Shown: piece by piece, positions 34,563-46,858 of the stretch
Numbering within the stretch: the first letter of the stretch is position 1
Layout of the letters: every line of letters begins with the position of its first letter
From: Ananas comosus
Taxonomy: Eukaryota; Streptophyta; Magnoliopsida; Poales; Bromeliaceae
Assembly (NCBI RefSeq): GCF_001540865.1
Contig: NC_033628.1
Span: 3,613,781-3,677,780, forward strand
Length of the DNA stretch: 64,000 nt
Direction: 5' to 3'
The notes under the pieces: model-generated
What the model was told of the DNA's origin: nothing
The model's input: the letters and a program-made list of their open reading frames with translations, nothing else
The model's database searches: none
Made by a program: the position numbers and the translations under genes

Positions 34563-37500
34563 ATGACCCCTCGTTTCCCCTTGCGTCCCCACTACCCTCA
34601 CCGCCCCCACTCTCCTTGCCGCAACCACCTCCATAAAGCCCCTCCGGCTGTCCAGCGCCACTCACCCCTTCCGCCTCCGCCTTCGTCCTACCTTACCTCG
34701 GCTTCCAGGAAGAATACTCGTGTTCGCCCGGATTTCTCTTTCAAGGATGCAATTTTGACCCTACTTCTGTTCCTCCCTCCCGATAGCTCCACCCTCAGAT
34801 CGCACATCTCCAATCCTTCTCTCCTTCTCTACTTCCCGAAATTCCTCCTTAACCATTCTCTTAAGTGTCGGTGCTTTAGGTGCTTTGAGAGAGGTCACTG
34901 AGCTGCGCATTGCAGAGAACCGAGGTGCTGCCTCCTCTGCATGCGATTTGAACACCCGGCCTCTCGTTGCGGCTTCAAGCCTTCTCAGCAGTGCTTTTGA
35001 ATGGAGCCTGGTCCCATCTCTGGTCGCCCGACATCCTCCGCGGCCTTCCTCCCTCCTCGACCACCCCCAACCGGACAACCTTCCCTCTCAGGTTGCGTAG
35101 CCTTGGTGGAGGTCCTTAGCTCGCATCGAGGCAACGCTAAGGAGGTTCTCTCCCGTGGCCTCACGACTAGGTTCGGAGGGACCAGCAGGGAATACTTGGT
35201 TGCCAACTTTCGTTCTTCTTTCATGGCGATTTTCTGTCCAAATTGGGTGGTGCGTGAGTCAGCCATAGGTCGGAGCTTCTTCACTTTGGAGGATATCGTC
35301 TTTAAGTTCTCCAGCTGGAAAGAAGCTGAGGAGTTGGAGAGGGGACATCTTCAGCATAAGGCTTGGATTCGTCTTCTCCATTGGCCGATCCTTAGCTGGA
35401 ATGAGAAAGACGTCAAGGCAGCTATCAGCAGCTTCGGCGAGCTCTGGGAAGTCGACCCCCTTAGTGATATGAGGGTCCATGTCTCTTACTTTCAAGTTCT
35501 CATCCGCTGCCAGCATGTTCGAAACATCCCCGAGGCTATCAATTTGATGGTGGAGGACAGACTTTTTCGGGTTCCCATCGAGATTGAATCTTGGGAGAAC
35601 GAGGCCCCAATCCTGCTGGGCGAAGATCTCGACAGGCGCCTAGGTCTTGACTGGACTACCGCCCAAGAAACCTTTCTCCGCCAGACGGGCTTCAGCTCGA
35701 TTCCAGCCATAGGTAACCAAGGGAGGCGCAGCGGCTCCCCTGATAGGGTTGGCTCAGGTTCCGACTGACCACCGCCTGTGCACCGCCCTCCTCTCCGCGA
35801 CGGTTGGTCGATCGGGTTGGCTCAGGTTTCGGTCTCAGAAGGTGTTTCAAATTTGTATACAACGGTCTGTCCCCCCTCCTTTTCGTACGCCCAGCCTGCC
35901 CTGGCCTGTCCCGTCGAAGGCTCTGGGCCTGTCCTAGCCTGTCTCGTCTAAGGCAGTGGGGTTGGTGATCCCCCTCTCCCCACCTCCTGCCCGTTGATCG
36001 ATGTTTCAAATTCGGGATGCCTACTTGACTCGGTCTTTGCTTCAAGTCCACTTAGTTTGGGACCTCTCTAAGGTTGACCAGCCCAATATTGCCTCGAGCT
36101 CGCAGGGGCCCACAGAAGCTTTTCCTCCCCCTCGTATTGGGCCCACTTCCTTGGGGAGTCCTGGCTCCACATTTAGAAGCCTGTCCGCTGCCTCTGACTC
36201 TAGCCCTCTCCTTCAGCGCATGCCGCTGTCTGCCACCACGAATAACGCACCTCGCACGGTCGATGGATTCTGACCGTGGGGTAGTATTCATGATTCAGAT
36301 TAGTATGTATGTGTATGGGTATCAGGTATTGTGGGTCCATGACTTCCAATAGATGTAAGCATCTATTGTTAATTACTCCCGTGACATTGGGGCACCTTCA
36401 ATTAAGAGACCTTTGTAAAGATGGGATTGAATGAATCGTATCTTGATTTATTGATTGAACACTAAGTATATGTATTAGGATTCAGTTGGATCTGAAGTTG
36501 ACTAGAGTAAAGAAAAGGTTTTGGGTTTGGATTTGGATTCGGGTTTGGGTTCGGATTTGGTTTTAGTTTGGATTTGGGTTTTAGTTTTATTTGTGGACTT
36601 GATTTAGATTTTGAGTTTGGATTTGGATTTGTGAACTTGATTTGGGTTGGGTTTGGATTTTATTTGTGGACTAGATTTGAATTTTGGGTTCGGATTTGGG
36701 CTTTATTTGTGGACTTGGTTGGAAGATATTTTGGGGGTTGGTTGGGGATTCGAAATTCGAAATTGAATTTTGAATCGGTTGTTGGATGGATAGGTATTCC
36801 AAATTCGAATGAATGTGGTTGGTTCGGAGATTTTTGGGAGTTGGTTGGGAATTCGAAATTGGAAATCAAATTTTGAATCGGTTGTGATTTGTTGGAAGTT
36901 ATTTTGGGAGTTGGTTGGGAATTCGAAATTCGAAATCGAATTTTGAATCAGTTGTGATTTGAAATCGAATTTCGAATGGGGTTGTTAGGATAACAGATAT
37001 TTTCTAGAGTGTGGATATGGGCCTTCATTGATCGGGCTCACTTTAATGAAATTTGTTGGGCACAAATATTCAATAGGCTGAAATGAGGCCCGAATTATTG
37101 TATAGGTCTAAAATTTTAAAGGGCTTTCATGAGGCCCACTAACTTACATTTATGAATGGGCTTATTATAGATTTAAATTATAATTATTGGCCCCAACATG
37201 AGACGTAATAGGATTGTATGAGTCTGACTTGATTTTTTGATTATGATTAGGATTGTTTCATCCTAAAAAAAAATTTTTTTTTCACTTCAAACAGCCGCTT
37301 GGTGCGAACGGCTCCGCCCCCTGCCAAGTTTCTCTCCTACATGCATAGTCTACGTTTAGCTAACAAGAACAATGGGATGAAGAAAACTTCTCTCCAGAGA
37401 GCACAAGATGTCATGTGCAAGAAGCAACAAAATGGTGAAATCTGTCTCAAAAACAGCAAGTTCCTCCTCATCCACGCCGGCAGCCGCCTCACTCACGGTT

Positions 37501-37812
37501 CTCCTCTATTCAACTCCCAACCCGCGGGCAAACGAGGTGTCGCACCTGGACACTGGCAAGTCTTCCGCTGCAAATGATAAGATGGAATCTCCTAAGAGGG
37601 ATCCTGCGCTCCCTCTCACCCGAGGTGAAATTTTGCAGATCAAGGTTTCTTGTGGTATTATCAACAAAGGAGCAGAATCTTCCATGGCGCAAACTTCCGT
37701 AGTACTCCTCCCATCCCCGGTCCAGTACTCGACTGAGATTGACCCTAGACAGCCTGCTCCCTTTTCGCTCACTAGCGCTTTGTCGGGAGGACCTGCTCAG
37801 GTCAGGGACTAG
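34563..37812 (+). pseudogene. LINE ORF1 (gag-like, two CCHC knuckles), broken and interrupted
   Basis: The first frame runs 34563-35768 with two in-frame TGA codons (34899, 34998). Two knuckles of form CX2CX4HX4C are visible: CFRCFERGH, continuing past a stop to AAHC, and CLLCMRFEHPASRC. After about 36275 the gag-like sequence gives way to GT-rich, non-LINE-like sequence. It resumes near 37300 with a basic C-terminal region (LRLANKNNGMKKTSLQRAQD) and a short CGI-type motif (IKVSCGII, about 37645). Confidence 0.75.
36283..37270. other. Probable nested insert in LINE ORF1
   Basis: Composition changes abruptly from GC-rich coding to T/G-rich. 36520-36720 holds GGATTTGG/TTCGGG runs like the hAT MITE arms. 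36740-36980 holds about three imperfect tandem copies around GTTGGTTGGGAATTCGAAAT. Ends A9T9 near 37270. Insert boundaries and target duplication not determined. Confidence 0.5.
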
Positions 37813-37849
37813 CTCCCGGCTTTCTCCTTTTTGGTGAATCCTCATCTTC

Positions 37850-40800
37850 ATGGCCAGGAATAGAGTTTTTCATTTTTTATCGTGGAATGTTAGAGGGCTA
37901 AATGATCGGGCTAAGTGCACTGCTGTTAGGTTCTTTATTCGCAACAGCAAATGTTCCGTGATTTGTTTTCAAGAAACTAAGCTTTCCTTTATGCCTCAGC
38001 TAAAGTCCCGTTCAATCTGTGGTCCCCAATTCCAAGACTCGATTTCTAGATGCTGTCGAGACCAGGGGGGCCTACTAACAGCATGGAATACTGCTCTCTT
38101 TGACTGCCTTGAACATTGGGTTGGCGTTTTTTCGCTTAATGTTGTTCTCAGGAAAAAGGTGGATGGGGAAATCTTCCAGATTACAAATGTTTACGATCCC
38201 ATCGGCAATACCCCGAAATTTCCTTCTAGGAGCTTAGATGTATTCGTGATCTCTCTCGAGGCTTGTGGGCCTCTTGGGAATTTCAATGTTTTATTCTCCC
38301 TTCGAGACAAAAACGGTTCGTCGTCTAACATCTCCGATATTTTGCTCTTTAGGGAAACAGTGAATGATATTGGGCTGATCGACCTTCCTCTCCTGAACAA
38401 ATCCTACACGTGGTCCAATGGAAGGCGCACTCCGACTCTAGAACGTCTTGACCGGGCCTTCATCTCGCATGATTGGGTTCTCTCTTTTCTGCGCTCTACA
38501 CTCAAGGCTCTTCCGCGGCCACGGTTGGATCATACCCCGTTGATTCTCACTGCCTATACATTTATGCCTCTTCCTCATCGTTTCAGGTTCGAGACTTTCT
38601 GGCTTCGCTATTCAACCATGTTTGTGGTCGTATCAAATGCGTGGTCTTATACTCCTTCGACCACTGAGCCAGTCGGCTGTTTCACCCAGAAATTGGTCCA
38701 AGTACATAAGGCTCTTCACACTTGGAGTCGAGGCCTCAATGCAAAAATTCAGAAACAGGCCACCACTTGCTTCATTAGATTGAATGGCTGGATATTGCCG
38801 AGGAGAGAAGGATGTTAACGAGTATGGAATGCAACCTGCGACCACTTCCTAAAGGAAAATATGAGGAGCTGTGCCTACAAGAGGAATTAAAATGGAAACA
38901 AAGATCGAGAGTGCAGTGGCTTAGGGCAGGAGACGCCAACACCAAATTCTTTCACCTTCGTGCTACCTACCGCAGAAACAGGAACCATATCTCCCACCTC
39001 TTCGACGGTACTGAACTCCACACATCCCCTGAGTCCATTGCTAATCATTTCTCCTTTTATCGAAACCAACTAGGAGTCGAGTTGCCTCCGCACACTGATA
39101 TCAACTTCGCTTCGCTCTATGGCGATGAAAGCTTCGACCTCTCCGGTCTTCTTTCCCCCTTTAATATAGAGGAGGTGAAATCGGTTATCTTCTCTAGTGC
39201 CCCGAAAAAGGCGCCGGGATAGGACGGATTCCCGATGCTTGTCTACCAGCGTTTTTGGACCATTTTGAAGGAGGACATCATGGAAGTCTTCAATAGTTTC
39301 TACAATGGTTTTCCTTATCTCAGTGGTATTAATAACAGCTAGGTATGACCCATCCCGAAAAAACTAGAGGCCTCATCGGTGAAGGACCTTCGCCCTATCA
39401 GCCTGGCACATAGCCTGGGGAAAATTTTATCGAAAGTGCTAGCCTACCGTCTACAATCAGTTATATCCGATTTGATCAACCCTTACCGGGCCGCATCATT
39501 AAGGGGCGACACATTCTCGACAATTTCTTTACTGCTCATATCCTCAGCCATCACCTCTACTCATCCAAGCAACAGACAGCTATTTTTAAGATCGACTTTG
39601 AACGTGCTTTCGACCACATTAACTGGAATTTCTTACTGGATCTTCTCCGAGCGAGGGATTTCAATGATCAATGGATTCGCTAGATTTCATGTCTGCTGCA
39701 ATCCACTTCTGCAGTGGTGCTCCTGGATGGATATCCTGGCACGTCATTCGCTTGCAAAAGAGGGCTTCGACAAGGCGGCCCCTATCTCCTCTCCTTTTTA
39801 TCTTATGCATTGATGTGCTATACCGAATGCTACAACTTGCTGTCGCATCGAGCTCCCTTCCTGCGGTAGGCATAGGAAAGGTACAGGTTCACACCTTACA
39901 ATTTGCGGACGACATACTCCTCTTCTTCGATGGGTCCAGCAGGTCTGTGACTATCATTAAGATCATCCTTGATACCTTCTCCGCGAGCTCAGGCCTTAAG
40001 ATCAATTACAACAAGAGCTCCTTAATTCCGATTCACTTACCTAGTGCTCATGCTTTGGTAATGGCCAGCTCTCTTGGTTGCTCCATCCAGAGCTTCCCCT
40101 TAACTTATCTTGGACTTCCTCTATCTCCCAGGGCCCTTCATAAAGTGGAGTACTTGCCTCTAATTGAGAAGATCAGCAACCGTTTGGCTGGCTGGAAGGG
40201 AATGACTCTCTCAAGAGGCGGTCGCCTAATCCTTCTTAATTCGGTTCTCACCACTATCCCTTCTTATTATTGTTCAGCTTTTCTTTTTCCAGCTTGGGTT
40301 CTAAAAGAGAGAGATAAAATTTGACGAGGTTTCTTCTGGAGGTTCTGGAGGGGAAATAAATTAAAGAACGGATTCCATTGCCTAGTTAATTGGGAGTAGG
40401 TTTGCTGCCCTAAAAAAGTGGGGGGAATTAGGATTCGAAAGTTATAGGCAGTAAACGCGGCTTTAATGATGAAGTGGCTTTGGAGCTTCTATAATTCCCA
40501 AATCTTGCCTTGGGTATGACTTCTGAGGCAGAAGCATTATAAACGTCGAACTCTAGCTCTTACAAGATCTAAACTAGCTGGAAGTTGCCCTATCTGGAGA
40601 GATCTGCTCAGGCTAGCGGCACCTTTCCACACTTCTTTCAACTTCTCTCTCAGCAGCGGAGAGGTAATGCCCTTTTGGATAGTGAGAAGGTGCGGGGATC
40701 TTACTCCGCAATACTGATTCCCTATCCTTTATGCTACTTCAACTCATAAAGAGATCTTAGTCAAGAATTGGGTCCGCCGCTTCGCGTCGCATGCCACCCT

Positions 40801-41440
40801 GGGATTTAATTCCGCTCAATGTCCTGAAGAATCACAAGAGCTTCAGCAGTTGGCAGCATTGATCAGTACCTTAGATTTTTCTGCTTCCCCCAATGACTCG
40901 CTCGTTTGGCATTGGAACAACACCAAAAGGTTTTCTGTAAGAAGTGCTTATAATTTTCTTACTTACGACGGAATCAACAACTTCTCAACACTGTTCCTGT
41001 GGAAACTCAAGATACTGCTTAGGGTCAAATTATTCATGTGGCTAGCAGCGAAAAAAAAGGTCTTAACAACTGACAATCTGACCAAACGTGGATGGATCGG
41101 CCTTTCAATCTGCGTACTTTGCAACTCTGATGAAGATACTATTGATCATCTCTTGCTGCACTACACTTTTGCTAGATCTGTCTGGATGTGGTTGCTGCAA
41201 ACTACTCCAACTGGACTTCTTTTGCTGACCAACCACTCCGAAGGGATTGTTGATCGATGGTGTCGACAGAGAAGGGCGGTGTTGGGGGAAAATAAAATTT
41301 TCTTTGATCTATGCTTTGCGGAGACCTGCTGGGAGTTATGGAAAGAGGAAATAGAAGAATTTTCGAAAATTGGATGATCCAAAGTCAAAACTTGGGGAAA
41401 AGAGTCCTTGACACAGCCACTAGTTGGAAATCTGTGCTCG
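37850..41440 (+). pseudogene. LINE ORF2 (endonuclease, reverse transcriptase, zf-RVT), broken
   Basis: The endonuclease starts FHFLSWNVRGLNDRAK and has FQETKL. The catalytic GDFN box reads GNFN (Asp to Asn, codon at 38279). RT: KDLRPISLAHSLGKILSKV at about 39380 and the intact catalytic FADD (about 39902-39913) followed by LKINYNKSS and YLGLPLS. C-terminal zf-RVT region: FSVRSAYNFL to CVLCNSDEDTIDHLLLHY (about 40930-41165). Frame changes near 38810 and 39650, plus several stops (e.g. 39220, 40322). Inactive. Confidence 0.88.
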
Positions 41441-41767
41441 GTCAATTAGTTTGCTAAAAAATCGGGTTTATTAAGTTTTTTTGGATTTGTTTAGAAAGTC
41501 CTGTGAGGTTTCTCTGTTCTAATGTGTATAGTTTCTCTTCAACTGCGAGAGGTATTTGCTTTGTGGAACTAACTGAAGGGTCCGAGGTCTTTGTACTTTT
41601 CTCTAAAACAGGGTTTATCCCGGTTTAATCAAAAAAAAGAATGAATCATAGTCTAATTGATTTTGATCATCCATTCCCGTCTACAATAGAAGAGAGGAGA
41701 GATACAATATGCTCTAATAAAAAATATGAGCAAAAATTAATGTAAAAGCAAAAAATATGAGCGGTAA

Positions 41768-42292
41768 TCTATAAACTCTTATGAATCCCCGTTTCCTTTT
41801 GTCCACGTGGCAACATTAGCTTAATCTAATCTTCTGTGGACCCTACCTGTCATCTTAAGGCACTCTATTATTTAATTAGTGGGTGGGGCCCACCCAACTA
41901 AATTTTCCCATTTATTCTCCCCTGCTTCTAATTAATTTCGTCTTCCACCTCCGGCTCCTTTGCTCGCTCCTCTAGGTGCCGCTTCGACTCCTATTCCCTC
42001 TCTGGACGGACTGTTGGGCCGAGTTCATGGCCGGACTTCTTGCCGCCGCGCCCGTTCCCTTTGCCGACGCTTCGTTTCGTTCGCCCCCTAGATGCCGCTC
42101 CGACTCCTATTCCCTCTCTGGATGGAATGTTGGGCCGAGTTCATGGTCGTCCTTTCTTCCGGTCGCGCCGTTCCTGTTAGCGGCACTTCGTTTCGGCTTA
42201 TTCATTCCCCCCGGTCACGAAAATGGCTCGGATTCATCCTCCGTGGTCCCTTCTTGCTGCCTATATAATATGCCTCTGTAAAAATTTTATTT
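41768..42292 (+). repeat. Helitron 5' segment, copy 1
   Basis: About 520 bp closely repeated at 46339-46858. It includes an open frame of 101 codons (41976-42281) that is itself an internal duplication of about 110 bp (TCCCTCTCTGGACGGACTGT / TCCCTCTCTGGATGGAATGT). No known protein recognised. Confidence 0.8.
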
Positions 42293-42355
42293 GCAAAAAA
42301 AAAAAACCCTATTACTCTCTTTCTGATTTTTTCCATCTCTGATTTGGTAACGAGC

Positions 42356-42427
42356 CCTCCGCGGCCTTCGATTTCATCTCCGCGGCCTTCGATTTCATCT
42401 CCGCGGGCTTCGATTTCATCTAAAAAG
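42356..42427 (+). repeat. 21-bp unit repeated three times, exon-end-like
   Basis: Three copies of TCCGCGGCCTTCGATTTCAT, then AAAAAGGTTAGGTTTTG, resembling an exon end, splice donor and T-rich intron. This could be a gene fragment captured by the Helitron. Confidence 0.5.
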
Positions 42428-42966
42428 GTTAGGTTTTGTTTTGTTTTGTTTTGTTTTTTAATATGCTCTTCTTCTCTCTTTTCTCAGATCATTCTGTTAT
42501 ATATCTAATCATGATCTCATGCCTTGCTTTTTCATTATTAAAACTGTTTCCTGATTTTTTAATCAAGGTTCTGAATCATTCGTGCTTGGAAATAATCATG
42601 TTTTCTTCCTGAGATATTAATGTGGAAACCTACTTTTGTAAACCTTGACAAATTGATTCAGCAATTATTACTTGATTTAGGAAAAACCTTTTTTTAGTTT
42701 AGATGATTGCCCTTTTTAGTTTAGATTATTTCTTTTGATCTACTGAAATGTTTAGGCCACCAAGGAAAAGTAGAACGCAGTAGAGATGCATCTCTTATAA
42801 TTAATTTATTTTGGGTAGATATTAATTGTTCTAACAAGGGCTAAAATTAAACCTCATTATGAACAGCCGTGACAAATTGTTACAGCATTTGAAGTTTGCA
42901 ATTAACTACTATGTTGGTTTTTAAATGTCTTTATAATTGCTTCGAAAAGCAATTTAGAAAGTTGTA

Positions 42967-43960
42967 GCCAGAAACTCCTAGATATATTTGTCTTTGATAA
43001 ATAAGTGGCTAGGAACTCTTTTTTGGGTCCTCTTTTATTGTACTTTTTTCTAGAAATTTACAATATATAGTTTCTTTGACAAATTAAATACTGGATCTTT
43101 GTTATTTTCATGAAGGATTGGATTAGCTGTATATTTCTATTTGTTTTCGGATTAGAAAGTCTTAATTCAATGCAAGACTCTCAAACTACAGTACAACCCT
43201 ATGGCCAAACAAGCACATCATATTATATCTAGATAAAGGAACAATGACCATCCATTTCTTCTACTATGATCACTAGGGAAAAGTTTATGTTCCATTATTG
43301 ATGCCAATAAGAAAGAAATATTAGAACTCAAAAGGCAGAAAAATTAGTCGAACTTTGCCTGGATCAGATGATGCAGAATCAGAAAAACATAAACAAGCAC
43401 TTGAAAGGAGAAATCACCAACCTGAAAAGAAGCGATCCGAGGTGATCGAATCTGAAATAATTCGATTCAAGCTCAAACAACAAATCCTAACTTTGAACCT
43501 GAGACCCAATTCACGGAATTGTGATGTTACTTCACAAGCTGAGAACCATTCAACAGTTAAGAAGACGATAAAAAGCATAATTTACGGCGGGGTAGCTAAT
43601 TGGTATTTAACTTTGGAACTTAAAATAAGCATTTGTAACACTATAAATTGTTTGCTTGAGAAAGACAGGACATGATTGGAAATAGAATTTCTAACAGATT
43701 GGGTGTTGACAAATTAAATACTGGATCTTTGCAATTTATAAAGTTCTAGCCAGAAACTCCTAGATATATTTGTCTTTGATAAATAAGTGGCTAGGAACTC
43801 TTTTTTGGGTCCTCTTTTATTATACTTTTTTCTAGAAATTTACAATATATTCTTTCTTTGACAAATTAAATACTGGATCTTTGTTATTTTCATGAAGGAT
43901 CGGATTAGCTGTATATTTCTATTTGTTTTCGGATTAGAAAGTCTTAATTCAATGCAAGAT
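42967..43960 (+). repeat. Direct repeat pair of about 215 bp
   Basis: 42967-43181 and 43747-43961 are nearly identical (both begin AGCCAGAAACTCCTAGATAT). Between them lies an open frame (43355-43675) encoding a charged 106-residue peptide of unknown nature, possibly a captured exon. Confidence 0.7.
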
Positions 43961-44136
43961 AGGATTGACCAAGCGAATTTGCAGTAAACTGCAGAATCCT
44001 TAGCATGTTAAGTTATTTTTAGAGAACTAATATTGGTTTTACTCCTGAGATTATCTCCTTCACCAATCAATGTGAATGATTAATTAGATATTTTTAATTG
44101 TTGGGTAATCCCATCACTCACTTGGTCTCTCTCTTT

Positions 44137-44137
<1 letters not shown>

Positions 44138-44174
<37 letters not shown>
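44138..44174. repeat. CT microsatellite
   Basis: Pure CT run inside the Helitron. Confidence 0.9.
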
Positions 44175-44177
<3 letters not shown>

Positions 44178-44239
44178 GTGATCAGCTTTTTGAAGCACTA
44201 TATCATAATCCTTCTTAGCTAAATTCCACTTTACTTTTC

Positions 44240-45849
44240 TGTGATTATACATTCAATTGGGAAGAAAGGATCATATTAGACTATCATTACTTCGGATCAA
44301 ACAAAGTTTCAACCAATCAATCCATCAGTCGAAGCTAAAACCTTCCTTTGCTAATTCCGCTATGTTTCTGTTATTCCTGTTCATCCACAGTTTGCTAAAG
44401 CTGAACTTTTTATGCTGTGAAGTGGTAATTTTTTGATTTATTATTGGCCCTAGACCACATGCTATATATATATAGGAGTTTTTTGATTTATCTATATATC
44501 AATGCAATTTTATTGGTTGGTGCCAATGTGATGATGTCAAAGTTGAATTGTTGTGTTCAAGTTGTCATAGTAATCTGACTTTTTAAGCTGATTATACATT
44601 CAATTAAGACCAAATTTTTGTATTAGTCTATCATTACTTCAGTTCAAACAAATTTTCAACCAATCAATCTATCGGTCGAAGCTAAAACCTTCCTTTGCTA
44701 ATTCTGGTGATGGAGATCGGTTTTGATCTCAATGCACATTTTTGTGAAATTCTTAATTTCAATACAAAAGGATTTGGTAGTTTTTTTTATATCAGTTTTA
44801 AGCAATTTTTTTGGCTCAATTATGAAAGATTTGTTTTTTAAAGAGAGAGCACTATTGAAAAATGGGATTTATAAGAGGAAGGGTTAATATTTGGATAAAA
44901 TCTTTAGTTTTAGTCCTTTTTCTACTCTCCATCCGTTTAGTCATGCTTTACGATTCTTCAATATTAATGGAGATTAACTCTTCAATTCTTCATAATTGTT
45001 TTTGCTAGAAGGACAAAGAGGTATGTTGGCAGAGTTTTTCTTCATGTTTAGTGTGATAATTAGCAGAAATTTAATGATCATATTGGTGTCCCGCCTCTCA
45101 CTGTAGGAAGCACTTACCATGAACAAGCATCTGCAAAGAGAGTAATTACTATTTTGATTGATTGATTTCTACATTGAGAACTGAATTAGAACTCAGAGAA
45201 GTAACTATTGCTAATTGCTATACCAAAGTCATGTAAGACTCCTCAGTGCCCTTCGAAATGTCCATTACTAGATTCGTAACTCATTCCTCTCTCTTCAGAT
45301 TGCAGAACATTGGAAAATAAGTGCAAACCCTGAACCTTAGCACTTTTGCAAACTGGTGCCTGAACTTTCATTTTTGGCTGTTAGACGAAAAGGTCCCTCT
45401 TCTTAATCGGAGTTACTTATCACACAGCCAATTTGGTCGCTTCTATTGTATATAAATCTTCTAAAGCTTTTAAACATAAAGAAATCTTCTTTTTTTTTAC
45501 TGGAACATGAAGCATGTGATTACATGCTTCTCTGGCGGCGGTGCCACTGTAAATTGCATTGGGGGAGGGAAGATTATAAGCAGTTTCAGTTTTTTTTTAA
45601 AAAAAAAAAAAATTGGATGTCTTTGGAAACGCAATACCTAAGTGGGCCATAATTGGATTTCTTGACTGACTATTTCCTTTGATTTCCTTCAGTTCCAAGA
45701 AAGGGTTTGATGATGTTTTCAATGTTTTTATTTTCTTATTTTTTTTACTACAATTTTCCTACCGCATAGTATATTTTAAATTAATGTTGGTAGCTTCTGA
45801 CCAACAAAGATGTTATCTATATATATAGTGTGTATTTCCATTTAACCAG
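44240..45849 (+). repeat. Helitron interior duplicated in the PHT1 gene 2 filler
   Basis: Closely matches about 50880-52380. It contains its own internal repeat (TCGAAGCTAAAACCTTCCTT at about 44328 and 44678). The shared segment ends at TATTTCCA, where the other copy meets an N. Confidence 0.85.
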
Positions 45850-46338
45850 TTCCTCTTATCAATCTTGAGGCAGTTCACTTATTACTTTGTTGTTGCTTTA
45901 TTATTTTTTAATACTTGATGATTTCAGATACTTTCTAATAAATTCTACGAACGTAATATTAAGCTTTTTATTTGTTGGCATTGGCGATGATGACAAAATG
46001 AATAATCTGATGATTAATATGAAAAGAGTATATACATGGTAAGGCAACTTGGATGGCATTTATGCAACCGTTGCAACCAAGAATTTCGTTTGACAAGTGA
46101 TGAAGCAAAGATTGAGATAGTTTATATTTGTAATTACTTATATATTTGGCGATTATGACAAAATGAAATAAAATTACGGTTGAATGTCAATGAAGATTTT
46201 ACACAATAAATTAACTAGGATGGCAATTATAAAATAATTGCAACTAGTTATTTTTGTGTGACCTACCTGTCTTACACGACGTTTTTCTCAAAGACTTTTG
46301 AAATGAGAAAAATATTATTGCTACTTGCTAATAATCTA

Positions 46339-46858
46339 TCTATAAACTCTTATGAATCCCTATTTCCTTTTGTCCACATGGCAACATTAACTTAATCTAA
46401 TCTTCTGTGGGCCCTACCTGTCATCTTAAGGCACTCTGTTATTTAATTAGTGGGTAGGGCCCACCCAACTAAAATTTCCCATTTAATCTTCCCTGCTTCT
46501 AATTAATTTCGTCTTCCACCTCTGGCTCCTTCGCTCGCTCCTCTAGGTGCCGCTCCGACTCCTGTTCCTTCTCTGGACGGACTGTTGGGCTGAGTTCATG
46601 GCCGGACTTCTTGCCGTCGCGCCCGTTTCCTTTGTCGACGCTTCGTTTCGTTCGCCCCCTAGATGCCGCTCCGACTTCTATTCCCTCTCTGGATGGAATG
46701 TTGGGCCAAGTTCATGGTCGTCCCTTCTTTCGGTCGCGCCGTTCCTGTTAGCGGCGCTTCATTTCGGCTTATTCATCCCCTCCGGTTACGAAAATGGCTC
46801 GGATTCATTCTCCGCGGTCCCTTCTTGCTGCCTATATAATATGCCTCTGTAAAAATTT
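46339..46858 (+). repeat. Helitron 5' segment, copy 2
   Basis: A-TCTATAAACTCTTATG start, repeat of 41768-42292. If it marks an independent Helitron, that element would be 46339-48694 (2.36 kb). Confidence 0.75.

Larger units (their letters stand above)
34470..41638 (+). mobile_element. LINE (L1-type non-LTR retrotransposon) with 15-bp target duplication
   Basis: Flanked by perfect GAATGAATCATAGTC at 34455-34469 and 41639-41653, the right copy directly after an A-tail. It carries ORF1 with zinc knuckles and ORF2 with endonuclease, reverse transcriptase and a C-terminal zinc-binding RT-associated domain, in the canonical order. 7.17 kb including a probable nested insert. All ORFs are broken. 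Confidence 0.92.

Noticed and set aside
42361..42425. Three regularly spaced repeats as a CRISPR-like array
   Set aside because: Direct tandem without spacers, in a plant transposon.
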